Part shown: positions 51,983 through 64,000 of the stretch, piece by piece | How the letters are laid out: each line of letters opens with the position of its first letter | How positions within the stretch are numbered: position 1 is the first letter of the stretch | Assembly (NCBI GenBank): GCA_963989245.1 | Contig: OZ022339.1 | Location: 58,591,982 to 58,655,981, forward strand | DNA from: Nansenia antarctica | Taxonomy: Eukaryota > Chordata > Actinopteri > Argentiniformes > Microstomatidae | DNA length: 64,000 bases | Direction of reading: 5' to 3' | The notes under the pieces: model-generated | Seen by the model: the letters and a program-made list of their open reading frames with translations, nothing else | Database searches by the model: none | Told to the model about the DNA's origin: nothing | Translations under genes and position numbers: made by a program

Positions 51983-52540
51983 CACGACGGTGATAGGAGA
52001 GTAGGATTGACACCATTCAAAACGTTTTGGATTCCATGTCTTCTCCTCTATCCGGACACGTTGGAATTATTTTCCTAACCCCCGGAGAATCAAAGTTATT
52101 AACCCGCAAAAGGTGCCTCCTTGACCAGCTTTGTCCGTGAATAACACCGGTTATGGAGGTGGTACAAACACAAGACTATTATTGCTAAATTCACCATCAG
52201 TATACGGTCATTTTGAGCCCTTAACCACCGCGCTGACACCCCGAGAAGATATACTTTTAATATGAAACTCGATCAACCGGGCGTTCACCCGCTGCTGGAC
52301 GAAACTACCGCTACTCCCGCTGTCAGCGGGGCGAGGGAATATTTCTATCCGGGAATTCGCTCCTTGCTGTGTCCACGGTGATAGGAGTGGAGGATCGACT
52401 CCATTCAAAAACTTTTGGATTCCCTGGCTTCTCCTCTTTCCGGACACGTTGGAATTATTTTCCTAACCCACGGGAAATCAAAGTTATTAACCCGCAAAAA
52501 GTGGGTTTTGCCCGTGGGTTTTGCCCGCAAAAAGTGCCTT
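51983..52540. repeat. Direct duplication of ~135 bp, ~393 bp apart
   Basis: ACGGTGATAGGAG, CCGGACACGTTGGAATTATT and AAGTTATTAACCCGCAAAA are present near 51985-52110 and again near 52377-52500. Confidence 0.85.
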
Positions 52541-52588
52541 TTGCCCGGTGGGCGTTTCCACTATGCTGTGACGTCACATGAAAGCTAT

Positions 52589-53000
52589 GAATACCTCCGG
52601 AAAACCGCAAAAATTAGGCATTCATCGGTAGGGGGTAGGTGCGGTAAAGTTACCATAGCTCATCGTAGGAATCATTGATCGACTCAGGGTTGGTCTCTAC
52701 GTGTTTAGGAGACTCAGGCGCATAAAGAACATGAAAAGGCTCATGTCTCTATCACAACCACACCACAGCTAGGCGCGAATCATACGAAGGGGAGCAATAT
52801 ATGGCAGGGGACTTTTCTAGGCAAAACTCCGGTTTTGAAAAAAGCACTCCGTACCTTTACGAGGTGATAACTACTAATAAGCTGCCAAACCAAAAGGTCT
52901 ATCATATCAAAACATAATCTAGGGATGTATAGGAATAAGAAAATCACATCTAGGATTTGCCCAGAATTTGGTAATGAAAAATGGTTTGGCCCAAGGACTA
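52589..53000 (+). repeat. Right terminal inverted repeat
   Basis: An uninterrupted 412-bp arm, from GAATACCTCCGGAAAACCGC to GGCCCAAGGACTA. It shows what the left arm was before the hAT insertion. Confidence 0.85.
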
Positions 53001-53003
53001 TTA

Positions 53004-54062
53004 TGTCTGCGTGCACGCGCCCATATCGAGGATTTCTAAACCGGTGTTCTGTGAACACTGATGACACAAGGCTGATCCTCGTTCGAGGAATCACCTGAGG
53101 CTTGAATCCAAATCACGAGTTGCTTTTTTTTTTTAAATCGCCGATATACTAATCAATGTACGTGGAATCCCTGGAGTGCAGCTTTCTATCTGAGAGATTT
53201 GCTGTTAAAATAATTCTACTCTCTACTTCCTGTTTATGTGCTTCAAATGAATTAACCTCACTGGCCAGTAGGTGGCGCTAAATCAAGAAAACCAAAAACA
53301 GCTGCCTCAAAGGCAGAACAATACCTGAGACCTTTAAGAGCACTGGATGAGAGTGGTCAGATTGGGTAGGACAATTTGATATGGCTGCTGAGGTAAGGTG
53401 ACCAGATTTCTCAGATGCAATCTGGGGACATTTCCAACTTTTTAGGAAAAATGTATACATTTTATCATGATGAAATACAGAAACGGGGACAATTGCTGTT
53501 TCATTTATTTTGACCTTATTTTGACCAATGTATACACATTCAAGCAAGAATACTCAAGTGTAACAACTGGAATGTGCCTCTCAACATTAGTGTCAGTGTA
53601 CTGTAAGTGGTATTAAAAGTAATTCTTAGAACTGTTCAGGTTGACGAGCCAACCATCAACCAAGCGGGGGGTCTGGGGGTCCTCCCCCAGAAAAAAAGAG
53701 GATTTAACACTTAATTTCCTGCATTCTGGTGAATTTGTACACACTATTGTGCTTTTTATGCCCATTTTTATCTCCACTACCCTACTCATACTTTAAGCCT
53801 AACATAATGTTTAAGCCTAACATAAGACTAATGATGTTGTCAAAATTCTGTATATTGTATTGTATTTTTATTAATAATTTAAAACAACTTTATACACCCA
53901 CTGCATATATTTCATTGTATTATCTTATTAATAATAATAGCCACCAGGGCACACTATAAACTCTTCTCCACTAGTCTGATTAGATTGAACTATTCCAATT
54001 CCAGGACTGCAGCACAGAGCATAGGTGTTAAATATTAATGTTATGACAAACCCCAGAATTGG
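53004..54062. other. Intergenic, no gene seen
   Basis: Contains GGTCTGGGGGTCCTCCCCCAG (a small palindrome near 53670) and AT-rich sequence. No supportable coding feature. Confidence 0.5.
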
Positions 54063-54150
54063 TACAAAATAAGGTAGCCCGCACTCACTTTTTCGTTGCT
54101 CCAATATTTTATTTATCAAGCAACAAGTCAAAAAGACGTTTCGACCGTGA

Positions 54151-54975
54151 GGTGCGTACAGAGAAGTCATTCCAGGAACAGACAGAGACTTTGAAAAATA
54201 TGTTTACAAGCAGAGGATACACACAGGACATTGTAGACAAAGCAGCTGAGAAAGTTAGTCTGAAGACTCAAGATGAGTGCTTGCAGACTAATAAAAAAGA
54301 AAATACAGTACAACCAGTGCTATGTGTGACACAATACTCACCTCTTGGTAACTTTTTTGAAAAAAACGATAAAAAAAACATTGGCATCTGCTGAGTTCGG
54401 ATCCAACACTAGATAAAACGTTTCAGGTACCCCCCCGTCTAGTGTATAGAAGGGCACCTAATATTAGAGACATTGTGGTGAAGTCTGACTTGCCGCCCAA
54501 GAAAATGCATACTTTCTTAGATGATTTACCTGATGGGAACAGACGCTGTGGGTCTTGTGCCCAGTGTCACTTTACGGAAAAATGTAAATTCTTTTATCAT
54601 CCTACTACAGGAAAACAGGTTAAAATAAAAGGAAAAATAACCTGCTCAACTACTCATGTTATTTACATGCTCAAGTGTCCCTGTGGAAAAGCTTATGTCG
54701 GAAAAACTACACGGGCCTTAAAGACCCGCATTGCGGAACACAGGAGCACTATTCGTAATGGGGACGAGAAAAGTCCAGTAGCGGTACACTTTAAACAGGA
54801 AAAGCACAATGTCTCATCTTTAAGATATGTAGGAATTGAAAAAGTGCATTACCCCAGACGGGGAGGTGACATAGATAATCTTCTCCTAAAAAGAGAAGTG
54901 TGGTGGATTGACTACTTGAAAACAATGGCACCTGTAGGCTTAAATGAAGACTTTGATATCAGGCCCTTTTTGTAA
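54151..54975 (+). pseudogene. Penelope RT end plus GIY-YIG endonuclease
   Basis: The first frame, to 54394, holds TLKNMFTSRGYTQDIVDKAA, a thumb-region motif. After a frame change, 54442-54975 (GTG start, no ATG) has a Cys-rich linker (RRCGSCAQCHFTEKC) and the GIY-YIG fold: THVIYMLKCPCGKAYVGKTT, then RIAEH and AVHFKQEKHN. It ends DIRPFL. The endonuclease half is intact, while the polymerase is missing. Confidence 0.88.
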
Positions 54976-55205
54976 AACAGAGGGTCTATGAGTATAGCCT
55001 GTCTATGAACATTTGAGTATAGCCTGTCTATGAACATTTGTTTGTGTTTTTGGCGATGTAGTCAACATGAAGTTTGAAATCAAATTTGAATATAGCCTGT
55101 CTTTGAAAATTTGTTTGTGTTTTTGGTGATAGAGTCAACATGAAGGTCGAAATCAAGTTAGGATCTGATTTCCTTGGAGAAGTGTATTTTCTAAATTTTG
55201 TATGT

Positions 55206-55695
55206 TTATATAAAAAAAGAAAAAGAAAAAGAAAAAAAGAATACTATGTAATCATGTAACTTTTTGTCAATCATGTCTACACTGTGACATTGGGAGGGAT
55301 TGGCCAGCATGGCCGCCAGTTTTTTCCCCATCCTCTGTTCGGACAGCCTAGAGGTGGTGGCAGAACAGAGGATGGGGAAAAAACTGGCGGCCATGCTGGC
55401 CCTCCCACCCGATGTACTGCGAGCTGGCGGGGATGAGGAGCAAGTTCAGCCACAGATTTGTTCTCCCCCGTCAAAGTACAAAAAGATTTGGACAGTCCTT
55501 TGTTCCAGCTGCACTCCGACTCTACAACCAGGCCCTGCAGGGTGGGGGAGACCTGGAGCTGGAACTTTGGAACTTGGAACTTTTTACTTATTGAGCCTTC
55601 ACTGTTTTATGTATTTTATTTAATGTTTTCTGTCTGCCCTAACTAAGCTGTTTGACAACAAAATTTCCCCATTGGGGACAATAAAGGTTTTCAAT
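55206..55695 (+). mobile_element. LINE 3' fragment with inverted 5' part
   Basis: 55363-55695 reads forward as a LINE C-terminal domain (EQRMGKKLAAMLA, SFVPAALRLYNQAL) and tail (ACAATAAAGG). 55206-55340 reads the same region on the opposite strand (EQRMGKKLAAMLANPSQCHS). The two share 39 bp as perfect inverted arms. It sits inside the Penelope element. Confidence 0.8.
55302..55401. repeat. Perfect 39-bp inverted repeat with 22-bp spacer
   Basis: GGCCAGCATGGCCGCCAGTT at 55302 has its exact complement ending at 55401. Arms are 55302-55340 and 55363-55401. Confidence 0.95.
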
Positions 55696-55791
55696 CAATC
55701 ACTGATACGTGCTCCAACACACCAGGTGGGGCTAATGATTGTCAATGTCACATTTGTATAAAAAAGACATTGTTTTCAGTTTCCTGTTATA

Positions 55792-55819
55792 CTGAAGAAG
55801 ACCTCACGGTCGAAACGTC
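55792..55819 (+). ncRNA. Hammerhead-ribozyme-like motif of the Penelope terminal repeat
   Basis: CTGAAGA fits the CUGANGA core. GACC-TCAC-GGTC can form helix II with one extra A, followed by GAAAC. Hammerhead motifs are known in Penelope terminal repeats. The inverted copy at the left end keeps the GGTCGAAACGTC half only. Activity is not shown. Confidence 0.6.
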
Positions 55820-56071
55820 TTTTTGACTTGTTGCTTGATAAATAAAATATTGGAGCAACGAAAAAGTGAGTGCGGGCTACCTTATTTTGTATTAATATTA
55901 CTGCACTGTCAGTTTTAGCTCAGCACCGAAGACAGGAGGATGTGCGTTATTTTTTCTTTAAACCCCAGAATTGGGACAGCAAATTGAGGTTCCAGCAGCT
56001 TTATTAACATTGGGTTTAAATACAACATATTGACAATTAGGCACTTATGCTTTTGGAAATCTTCATCGTCT

Positions 56072-56474
56072 ATAGTGGATAGTGTATATAGCCTTTATTT
56101 ATGTAAACCAGCTCTTTTCCCTACTTAATAATTTTAATAATTTTGCCATTTAGCAGACGCTTTTATCCAAAGCGACTTACAATTACGAATTACAGGGACA
56201 TTCCCCCTGGAGTAACTGAGGGCTAAGTGCCTTACCCAAGGGCACACTAGTAGTGGTGTGGCTTCAGGCGGGATTTGAACTCAAAATCTGAACTCACAAC
56301 CTTCCGATCACAAGTCCAACTCACTATCCACTAGACCACCACTACCCCCCTACCCCTTCTTGTTTTTAGTATTTTTTTCCTAGCACCAGGGGAGCCCCCC
56401 CTCCCAAATTTCGTTGTATAGTACCTGTACTATATTAATGACAATAAAGACCATTCATTCATTCATTCATTCAT
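56072..56474 (+). mobile_element. L2-type LINE 3' tail, split by a SINE
   Basis: TAGTGGATAGTGTATATAGC ... CAGCTCTTTTCCCT and then CTTCTTGTTTTTAGTATTTT ... GACAATAAAGACCATTCATT match, inverted, 29655-29825. The middle is a SINE. Confidence 0.85.
56130..56350 (-). mobile_element. tRNA-derived SINE inside the LINE tail
   Basis: Inverted copy of the SINE at 2555: TTTAGCAGACGCTTTTATCC, GGGATTTGAACTCAAAATC, CACTATCCACTAGACCACC. Confidence 0.85.
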
Positions 56475-59150
<2,676 letters not shown>

Positions 59151-59159
59151 TGCATTCCA

Positions 59160-60045
59160 GATACAAGCCCTATTGATGCCCTCTGTAAGTATATTTTAGA
59201 CATTAGGCACCAGGCCAAAAACCTTGGTGTCATCATAGACTCTAATTTAACTTTCGATGCCCCCATCAGGAATGTGACCAAATCTGCCTTTTATCACTTA
59301 AAAAATATTGCCAGAGTGCATTTATTTCTCTCCCAGGCCAATACTGAGAGACTAGTGCACGCTTTTATCACTAGCAGGCTGGACTATTGTAATGCTCTCC
59401 TTTGTGGTCTGCCAAAAAAAAGCCATAGATCAACTGCATCTTATCGAAATTCAGCTGCTTGTGTGTTAACCAAGACCATAAGGAGAGCACACATTACACC
59501 TGTTTTAAAATCGCTGCACTGGGTACGTGTTAGTTGTAGAATGGATTTTAAGATAATTATTTTGGTTTACAAAGGACTAAATGGTCTCGCTCCCGACTAC
59601 ATGTCTGACATGGTTTTAAGATATGTACCCACTAGATCTCTCAGGTCTTCTGGTAGTGGTCTCTTGGTTGTTCAGTCTAAGACCCATGGCGAAGCCGCTT
59701 TTAGCTACTATGGCTTGCCGGAGGACTTGAGGGTGGCAGAGAGTGTGAATATCTTTAAAAGAACGTTTAAAACACAGCCTGGATTTTATCTAGTTTTTAT
59801 CTCAACTTGCACTATCTTAACTCTTATTTCTTATCTCCTATTTCTTGTTTTATATCAGATTTTATTGTTTTATTTGACATATTTCTTATGTCCTATTTCT
59901 TGTTTTATTGTGTTTTATTTATACATTTTCATGATTGTTTTGTTTGAACTCGTTCCTTAAAAAAAAAAAGGTTAACTTTCTATTGTTTTTATGTTCAGCA
60001 TTTGGAGTCGCATTCAATGTATGACTCGATAAAGTTTGATTGATA
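59160..60045 (+). mobile_element. LINE 3' fragment (reverse transcriptase C-terminus)
   Basis: The frame at 59274-59960, and in-frame sequence before it (VIIDSNLTFDAPI), gives HLKNIARVHLFLSQANTERL, VHAFITSRLDYCNALLCGLP and LKSLHWVRVSCRMDFKI. These are the standard region after the catalytic core of CR1/L2/jockey-type reverse transcriptases. A frame slip lies near the KKSHRST stretch. The 3' end is ACTCGATAAAGTTTGATTGA. Confidence 0.85.
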
Positions 60046-60459
60046 ACCTACGGTAGGTCTTGTTGACCCTGCGGCAAAGGGACTATGGAAAGCCAGAAGG
60101 AAAGATGTACAGTATAATTAGCACAGAGCTATCTTCTACACAGTGCTATCCCTGTACAATAACTGATGGAGTATTTGTTAATTCAAGTGAATGAGGAATG
60201 AGATCGATTGTGAAGTAACAGTTTTTTTAAATACTTATAAATAATACTGAGTTGTTTTCTCTTGGTACTCTCCCTAATCTTAATTGGTTTGGTTTTACAT
60301 TTAAAGAACACAGATTCTCTCTTTATTGGCTCAGTTTTACATTCCAGGAATTCCAGTTCTTCATTGATAAGTTGATCTTTAATTTAGACTGAACCGTATA
60401 TCCCTGGAAGGCTGGAATATGAACGAAGACTCTTTTGTTGTTGTTTAATTTAGTCATAT

Positions 60460-60957
60460 ACTCTTTGATCTAGCAGTTTATCCAGTAGTTGAGTCTGTAA
60501 GTAATCTAGTAACCTAATCAACAGAAAACTATTTATAACATTCCCTGGGGTTTCTTATTTAGAGGTAGAGGCCTTGTCATATGAGAGAGACTGTTGTTAC
60601 TCTGGTCCATAAATACATATATTTATATACAGTATTACTCCGTTGTTATTCAGAGTGGTGTCATAAATGTAGAGTAGGGTCTATAAGGGCCATTGTTACT
60701 TAACTATTAAGGTCACTCGAGAGTGATTTTGTCATACTCTTTGATCCAGCAGTTGATCCAGTAGTTGAGACCATAAGTAATCTAAAATGTATGTGAAAGA
60801 GCCAAATGAAGCTCCTAGGGTCTATAAGGGCCATTGTTACTGAACTATTACTGTCACTCGAGACTCTTGAGTCGAGAGTGATTTTCAAGAGTGATTTTGT
60901 CATATACTCTTTGATCCAGCAGTTGATCCCGTAGTTGAGACTGTAAGTAATCTAAGG
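60460..60957. repeat. Three diverged copies of a ~110-bp unit
   Basis: TCATATACTCTTTGATC(C/T)AG, CCAGTAGTTGAG and TAAGTAATCTA occur near 60465, 60735 and 60900. AGGGTCTATAAGGGCCATTG occurs near 60676 and 60819. Confidence 0.8.
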
Positions 60958-61817
60958 TCATGTTCTCACATGAAAGTCCGAATCGAGACCCAGAGCAAGT
61001 GGATGAGTTCGCAACATTGTTGCATAAATTATTTCTCTGATTTGCGTTCTCACTGCCCTTCATGTAAACGAAGTAACATACGTCATCGAAGCAATCAAAG
61101 CACGCAATGGAAGCAACAGACGTGGTAGTTGATTGGTCAGAACATTTTAAAATTGCCCCTTCGTCCCACTCTTATGCAGATCAACACGCATGCGCTGTTG
61201 TTTTCCTATGGACTGCCTCGAGCAGCGTTCTCATCAAAAGCGAAGCGAAGCAAAGCGATGGATGCGTCGTTTCTAAACGGAGCGAAACCACCCTTTTCAA
61301 GCGGAGCATCCGTTGGTTCTTAGCTGCGGGAGCGACTTGTGTGCGTTCTCACTGCTCCAAATGACGCAGAGCAAACACATTTTATCCCAAACTCCGATTC
61401 CAAGTGAAGCAAATGTTCTAGAAGAAAATACTATTCAAGCGTACGCTTATACACGCCTCAATGATTTATACAAACACCCCATCCATGAACGCAGTGACAT
61501 TTTCATTGGTAATCATCTTATTTGAATTATCATGCTGTCAGCCTCTCTGAGCTAAACTGAAATATGTATGTAATTATGGACAGATCTACTGAGCTGTCTA
61601 CTGACATCCAGTATATCCTGATCTGCCTGTTCTCTACATCCATGTAACAACAGTCAGGCTATTCAGAGGCCTCAGTTGAATTATTAGTGTTCCTTGTATT
61701 GTTATTGGTGGTTTACTTCTTCTTCGGGTTCCTTCTACTACTACGTAGTAGGAACAGTATTGTTATTGGTGGTATACTTCTTCTTATTATTATTTTCCTG
61801 GCTTTGGTCAAATAGCT

Positions 61818-62404
61818 CAAAGTCCCTGACCAAAAATGCTATGAATTTGCATGCCACAACTAGAGAGCATCAGTAACTATGGCAGAAAGAATGACCATGA
61901 TTAGACCATAGGTGGCGCTATAATAACCAAAAGTAAATAATTAACTTAAGAATGCTGGCATTTCCACTCCGTTGGATGAAAATGTATGAAACTTGGTACA
62001 TAATGTGTCTTTCCTCATGGGGAACATTGTTGCCTCAAGAACCCATAAGGTCCATCATGATGGGTTTTTCTGCAGGTGCAAAATTTGGCCAAACTTAGAA
62101 TAATTAACTTAAAATCAACTTTAAGTCTGATTGGTCCAAAATTGCATATGAACATGCGTGGTACACGTCTCTCTATAGGGTGTTCAAGGATAAGAGATCC
62201 ATTCAAAGATGGCGGAGAAAACTATATGAAAACAAAAAGTAATTGGGCCAGAATTGTCAAATTCTCATAGAGTTTGCTCTGCTAGGTAAAGTCCCTGACC
62301 AAAAATGCTATAAATGTGCATGCCACAACTAGAGAGCATCAGTAACAATGCCAGAAATAATGACCATGATTAGACCATAGGTGACGCTATAATAACAAAT
62401 AGAA
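61818..62404. repeat. Direct duplication of a ~115-bp block
   Basis: AAGTCCCTGACCAAAAATGC and CCATGATTAGACCATAGGTG are present at about 61818-61935 and 62289-62404. Confidence 0.9.
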
Positions 62405-62464
62405 AGTCAAGTAAATTCACAATGCTAGCATTTCTACCCCGAAAAGAAAAACAGAAAATGCTAA

Positions 62465-62575
62465 ACCTAACCCCTAATCCTAACCCTGCCCCTGACCCTA
62501 ATTCTAGCCCTAACACTGACCTTAACCCTAACCCTAGTCCTAACCCTAACACTGACCCTAACCCTATCCATAGCC
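62465..62575. repeat. Degenerate interstitial CCCTAA tract
   Basis: Units such as CCTAACCCTAACACTGACC repeat for about 110 bp with many changes from the vertebrate telomere unit. Confidence 0.75.
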
Positions 62576-63958
62576 CACCTATAAAATATTAAACTAATTA
62601 AATAAATAAATAAATAAATAGAAATGTGGGACCATTGGGCTGTGGGGCCATTGGGTTGTGGGAACACTCAAAACACACCTCTTCAAGCTTGCCTTCACCA
62701 GTTAAACCTCTCCCCCTCCCCTCCCCATGTTTCCCCAGCACTACCTTAATTAGGCCCCTATACTTTCTTTTATTTAATTTTGTTTCTTTTATTATTACTA
62801 CTCAATCTTTTCAGTTTGTAAAGCTAATGTATTATTATTATTATAATTATAATTATAATTATTATAGGGCCTAGATGCATGCATCGCAATGTACAAGTAC
62901 CACATGAGGTCAGGGAGATGTTACCTCTACCTTTTCTGACAAACCACAATGCTAGGCCTTGTTAACGTATGGCTGATCTACCACTGTGACTGCAAACTAC
63001 TTGTGTCCAAAAGCCACTGAAACAAATAAGCTTCCAGGCAGAGATGGCAACTAGCCTTATTCTCCTCCATTCACAAAGGGGCATCACTCACATCACTCTA
63101 GAATAAATAAAATAAATAATAAAAAGACAAACAGAAAGAGATTGTCAGGTTGATTTATTTTCCAATGAGGAATAAGTTTAACGATTAACACCCATATATA
63201 TATATATATAACATTTCAGATCACATTGGGGGCCCAATGTGACATATATGTAACATTTCTGATCTTTGCCACTAGGGGGTGGTATTTTGAAAACAATGTC
63301 AGAAATGTGTTCTATGTGGTCTATTTAATCTGTTTTATGTCCCTGTTACGTTCTAGTTCTCTAGGGTGAAGAAGAAGTAACAAATTACAGTTGGTATGAG
63401 TACCGTAATATAACCATATTTATTAGGCCAAGACTTATGGTAAGGATAAAAACAGAATTAGAAACTACAAACAAATGCCTCAAAAATAAAAGAAACAATA
63501 AACACATCCCTAGGATGGTTCTTAAAACATTAAACAAAAAAGTAACTATGAAAATCCTTAGAGTATAAAGTGACTATTAGATTACAAAACTCAAAGTATC
63601 AACAAAACATCTAATCAAAGTATCAACAAAACTAAACCAAAATTATCTCTAACAAAGTACTAACACTATCACTAAACAAAGAAACAACTAACAAACTAAA
63701 CCAAAATGATCTCTAACAAAGTATCCACCAAACTATAACAAAATGAGATCTCTACAAAGTAAACCACCCGCATGGTATACAACAAAATGGTGGGAGCTGC
63801 TGCTGGTTTTCTTTCAGGGTCTTTTGAATGGTGTGGCCTCTGATGATTGGCTGGTTTGGAGATGATTGGCTGGTGTTGATTGGACTAGATGATTTCCCAA
63901 TTATCAAGGGGGGGTGGATGCCCTGGACTGGACTCATCTCCTATTTATGTTTTAAAGA

Positions 63959-63960
<2 letters not shown>

Positions 63961-64000
<40 letters not shown>
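63961..64000. repeat. (CA)n microsatellite running off the window end
   Basis: 20 CA/AC units reach the last base, so its true length is unknown. Confidence 0.95.

Larger units (their letters stand above)
49112..52588. other. Repeat-packed right half of the large transposon
   Basis: No gene. AACCTGGTCTCACACGGCAG occurs at about 49112 and 49483. A 65-bp block with CGTTCATTCATTTGGAACTG occurs at about 49261 and 50769. Several tandem blocks listed separately follow. It seems to be filled by non-autonomous insertions and local duplications. Confidence 0.65.
38369..53000 (+). mobile_element. Large DNA transposon with ~410-bp terminal inverted repeats (Academ-like candidate)
   Basis: The left end TAGTCCTTGGGCC at 38369 is matched by inverted GGCCCAAGGACTA ending at 53000. 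TTA precedes it at 38366-38368 and follows it at 53001-53003. The arms match over about 410 bp: left 38369-38515 plus 44950-45226, right 52589-53000. The left arm is split by a younger hAT. Without that insert the element is about 8.2 kb. It carries one long open frame (45660-48707) with nuclease-like and eight-cysteine regions. From memory, Academ elements have short target duplications, an XPG-type nuclease and a Cys8 finger, which fits. Harbinger also makes TWA duplications, but the protein does not look like Harbinger. Confidence 0.8.
54063..55891 (+). mobile_element. Penelope-like element, 5'-truncated, with inverted ends
   Basis: 54063-54152 and 55801-55891 are nearly perfect inverted repeats (ATAAGGTAGCCCGCACTCAC, TTGCTCCAATATTTTATTTA). 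Only the last part of the reverse transcriptase and a GIY-YIG endonuclease remain between them. An inverted partial terminal copy at the 5' end is typical of Penelope elements. Confidence 0.85.
60046..63960. other. Intergenic, repeats only
   Basis: Besides the listed repeats there is a probable MITE at about 60960-61370, with GTTCTCACTG-type ends, and a TA run at 63194-63210. No gene is supportable. Confidence 0.5.

Noticed and set aside
38369..53000. PIF/Harbinger assignment based on the TTA duplication
   Set aside because: The duplication fits, but the protein has no Harbinger DDE nuclease or Myb-like partner that I can see, and the arms are far longer than usual.
54130..54152. Second hammerhead ribozyme in the left Penelope arm
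   Set aside because: On the minus strand only the GGTCGAAACGTC half remains. The CUGANGA core is missing.
62465..62575. True chromosome end
   Set aside because: The repeats are degenerate and single-copy sequence continues for over 1.4 kb beyond.

Overview
This window looks like nuclear DNA from a ray-finned (teleost) fish. It holds one vertebrate multi-exon gene with GT/AG introns, spread over more than 20 kb. It also holds the usual teleost repeats: Tc1-like and hAT DNA transposons, an L2-type LINE, tRNA-derived SINEs ending in TTTGGATAAAAGCGTCTGC, BEL/Pao, Ty3/Gypsy and Penelope elements, and many microsatellites. I cannot name the species.

Bases 1-25,100, the host gene. The plus strand carries the 3' majority of ppp2r5c, the B56-gamma regulatory subunit of protein phosphatase 2A. 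Thirteen exons common to both forms run from 12820 to the stop codon at 22207. Two upstream exons, at 1559-1721 and 7974-8067, both end in the same splice phase and both can join 12820, giving alternative N termini. The form starting at 7974 is complete here and encodes 525 residues. A 3' UTR of about 2.7 kb follows, with AATAAA signals at 24876 and 25080. The introns hold SINEs, LINE tails, a degenerate mariner, a fossil Tc1 and a short hAT element with a perfect 8-bp target duplication.

Bases 26.2-37.55 kb, a nested retrotransposon fossil. A decayed BEL/Pao element lies on the minus strand. It was interrupted by a nearly full-length L2-type LINE (29655-32998, itself carrying a retroposon-like insert), a Tc1 element (27832-29401, flanked by TA) and a 2.35-kb terminal-inverted-repeat element (34653-37005) that in turn contains a hAT (35611-36759, duplication CCCTATAT).

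Bases 38.37-53.0 kb, the most interesting region. A 14.6-kb DNA transposon has arms of about 410 bp, a 3-bp TTA duplication and a 1015-codon open frame (45660-48707). The protein has a candidate XPG/FEN-like nuclease region and a C-terminal eight-cysteine CXC domain. The closest class I can suggest is Academ. Its left arm was split by a hAT (38516-44941, duplication GTTATATC). That hAT holds a fold-back element and a very young Ty3/Gypsy element (40295-44905) with apparently identical LTRs and one open gag-pol frame.

Bases 53-64 kb, a repeat-rich tail. A 5'-truncated Penelope-like element with a GIY-YIG domain and a hammerhead-ribozyme-like motif contains a LINE fragment with a 5' inversion. 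After it come an L2 tail split by a SINE, long CT/CA microsatellites, a LINE reverse-transcriptase C-terminal fragment, duplicated blocks and a degenerate interstitial CCCTAA tract. I see no second host gene, tRNA or rRNA gene.
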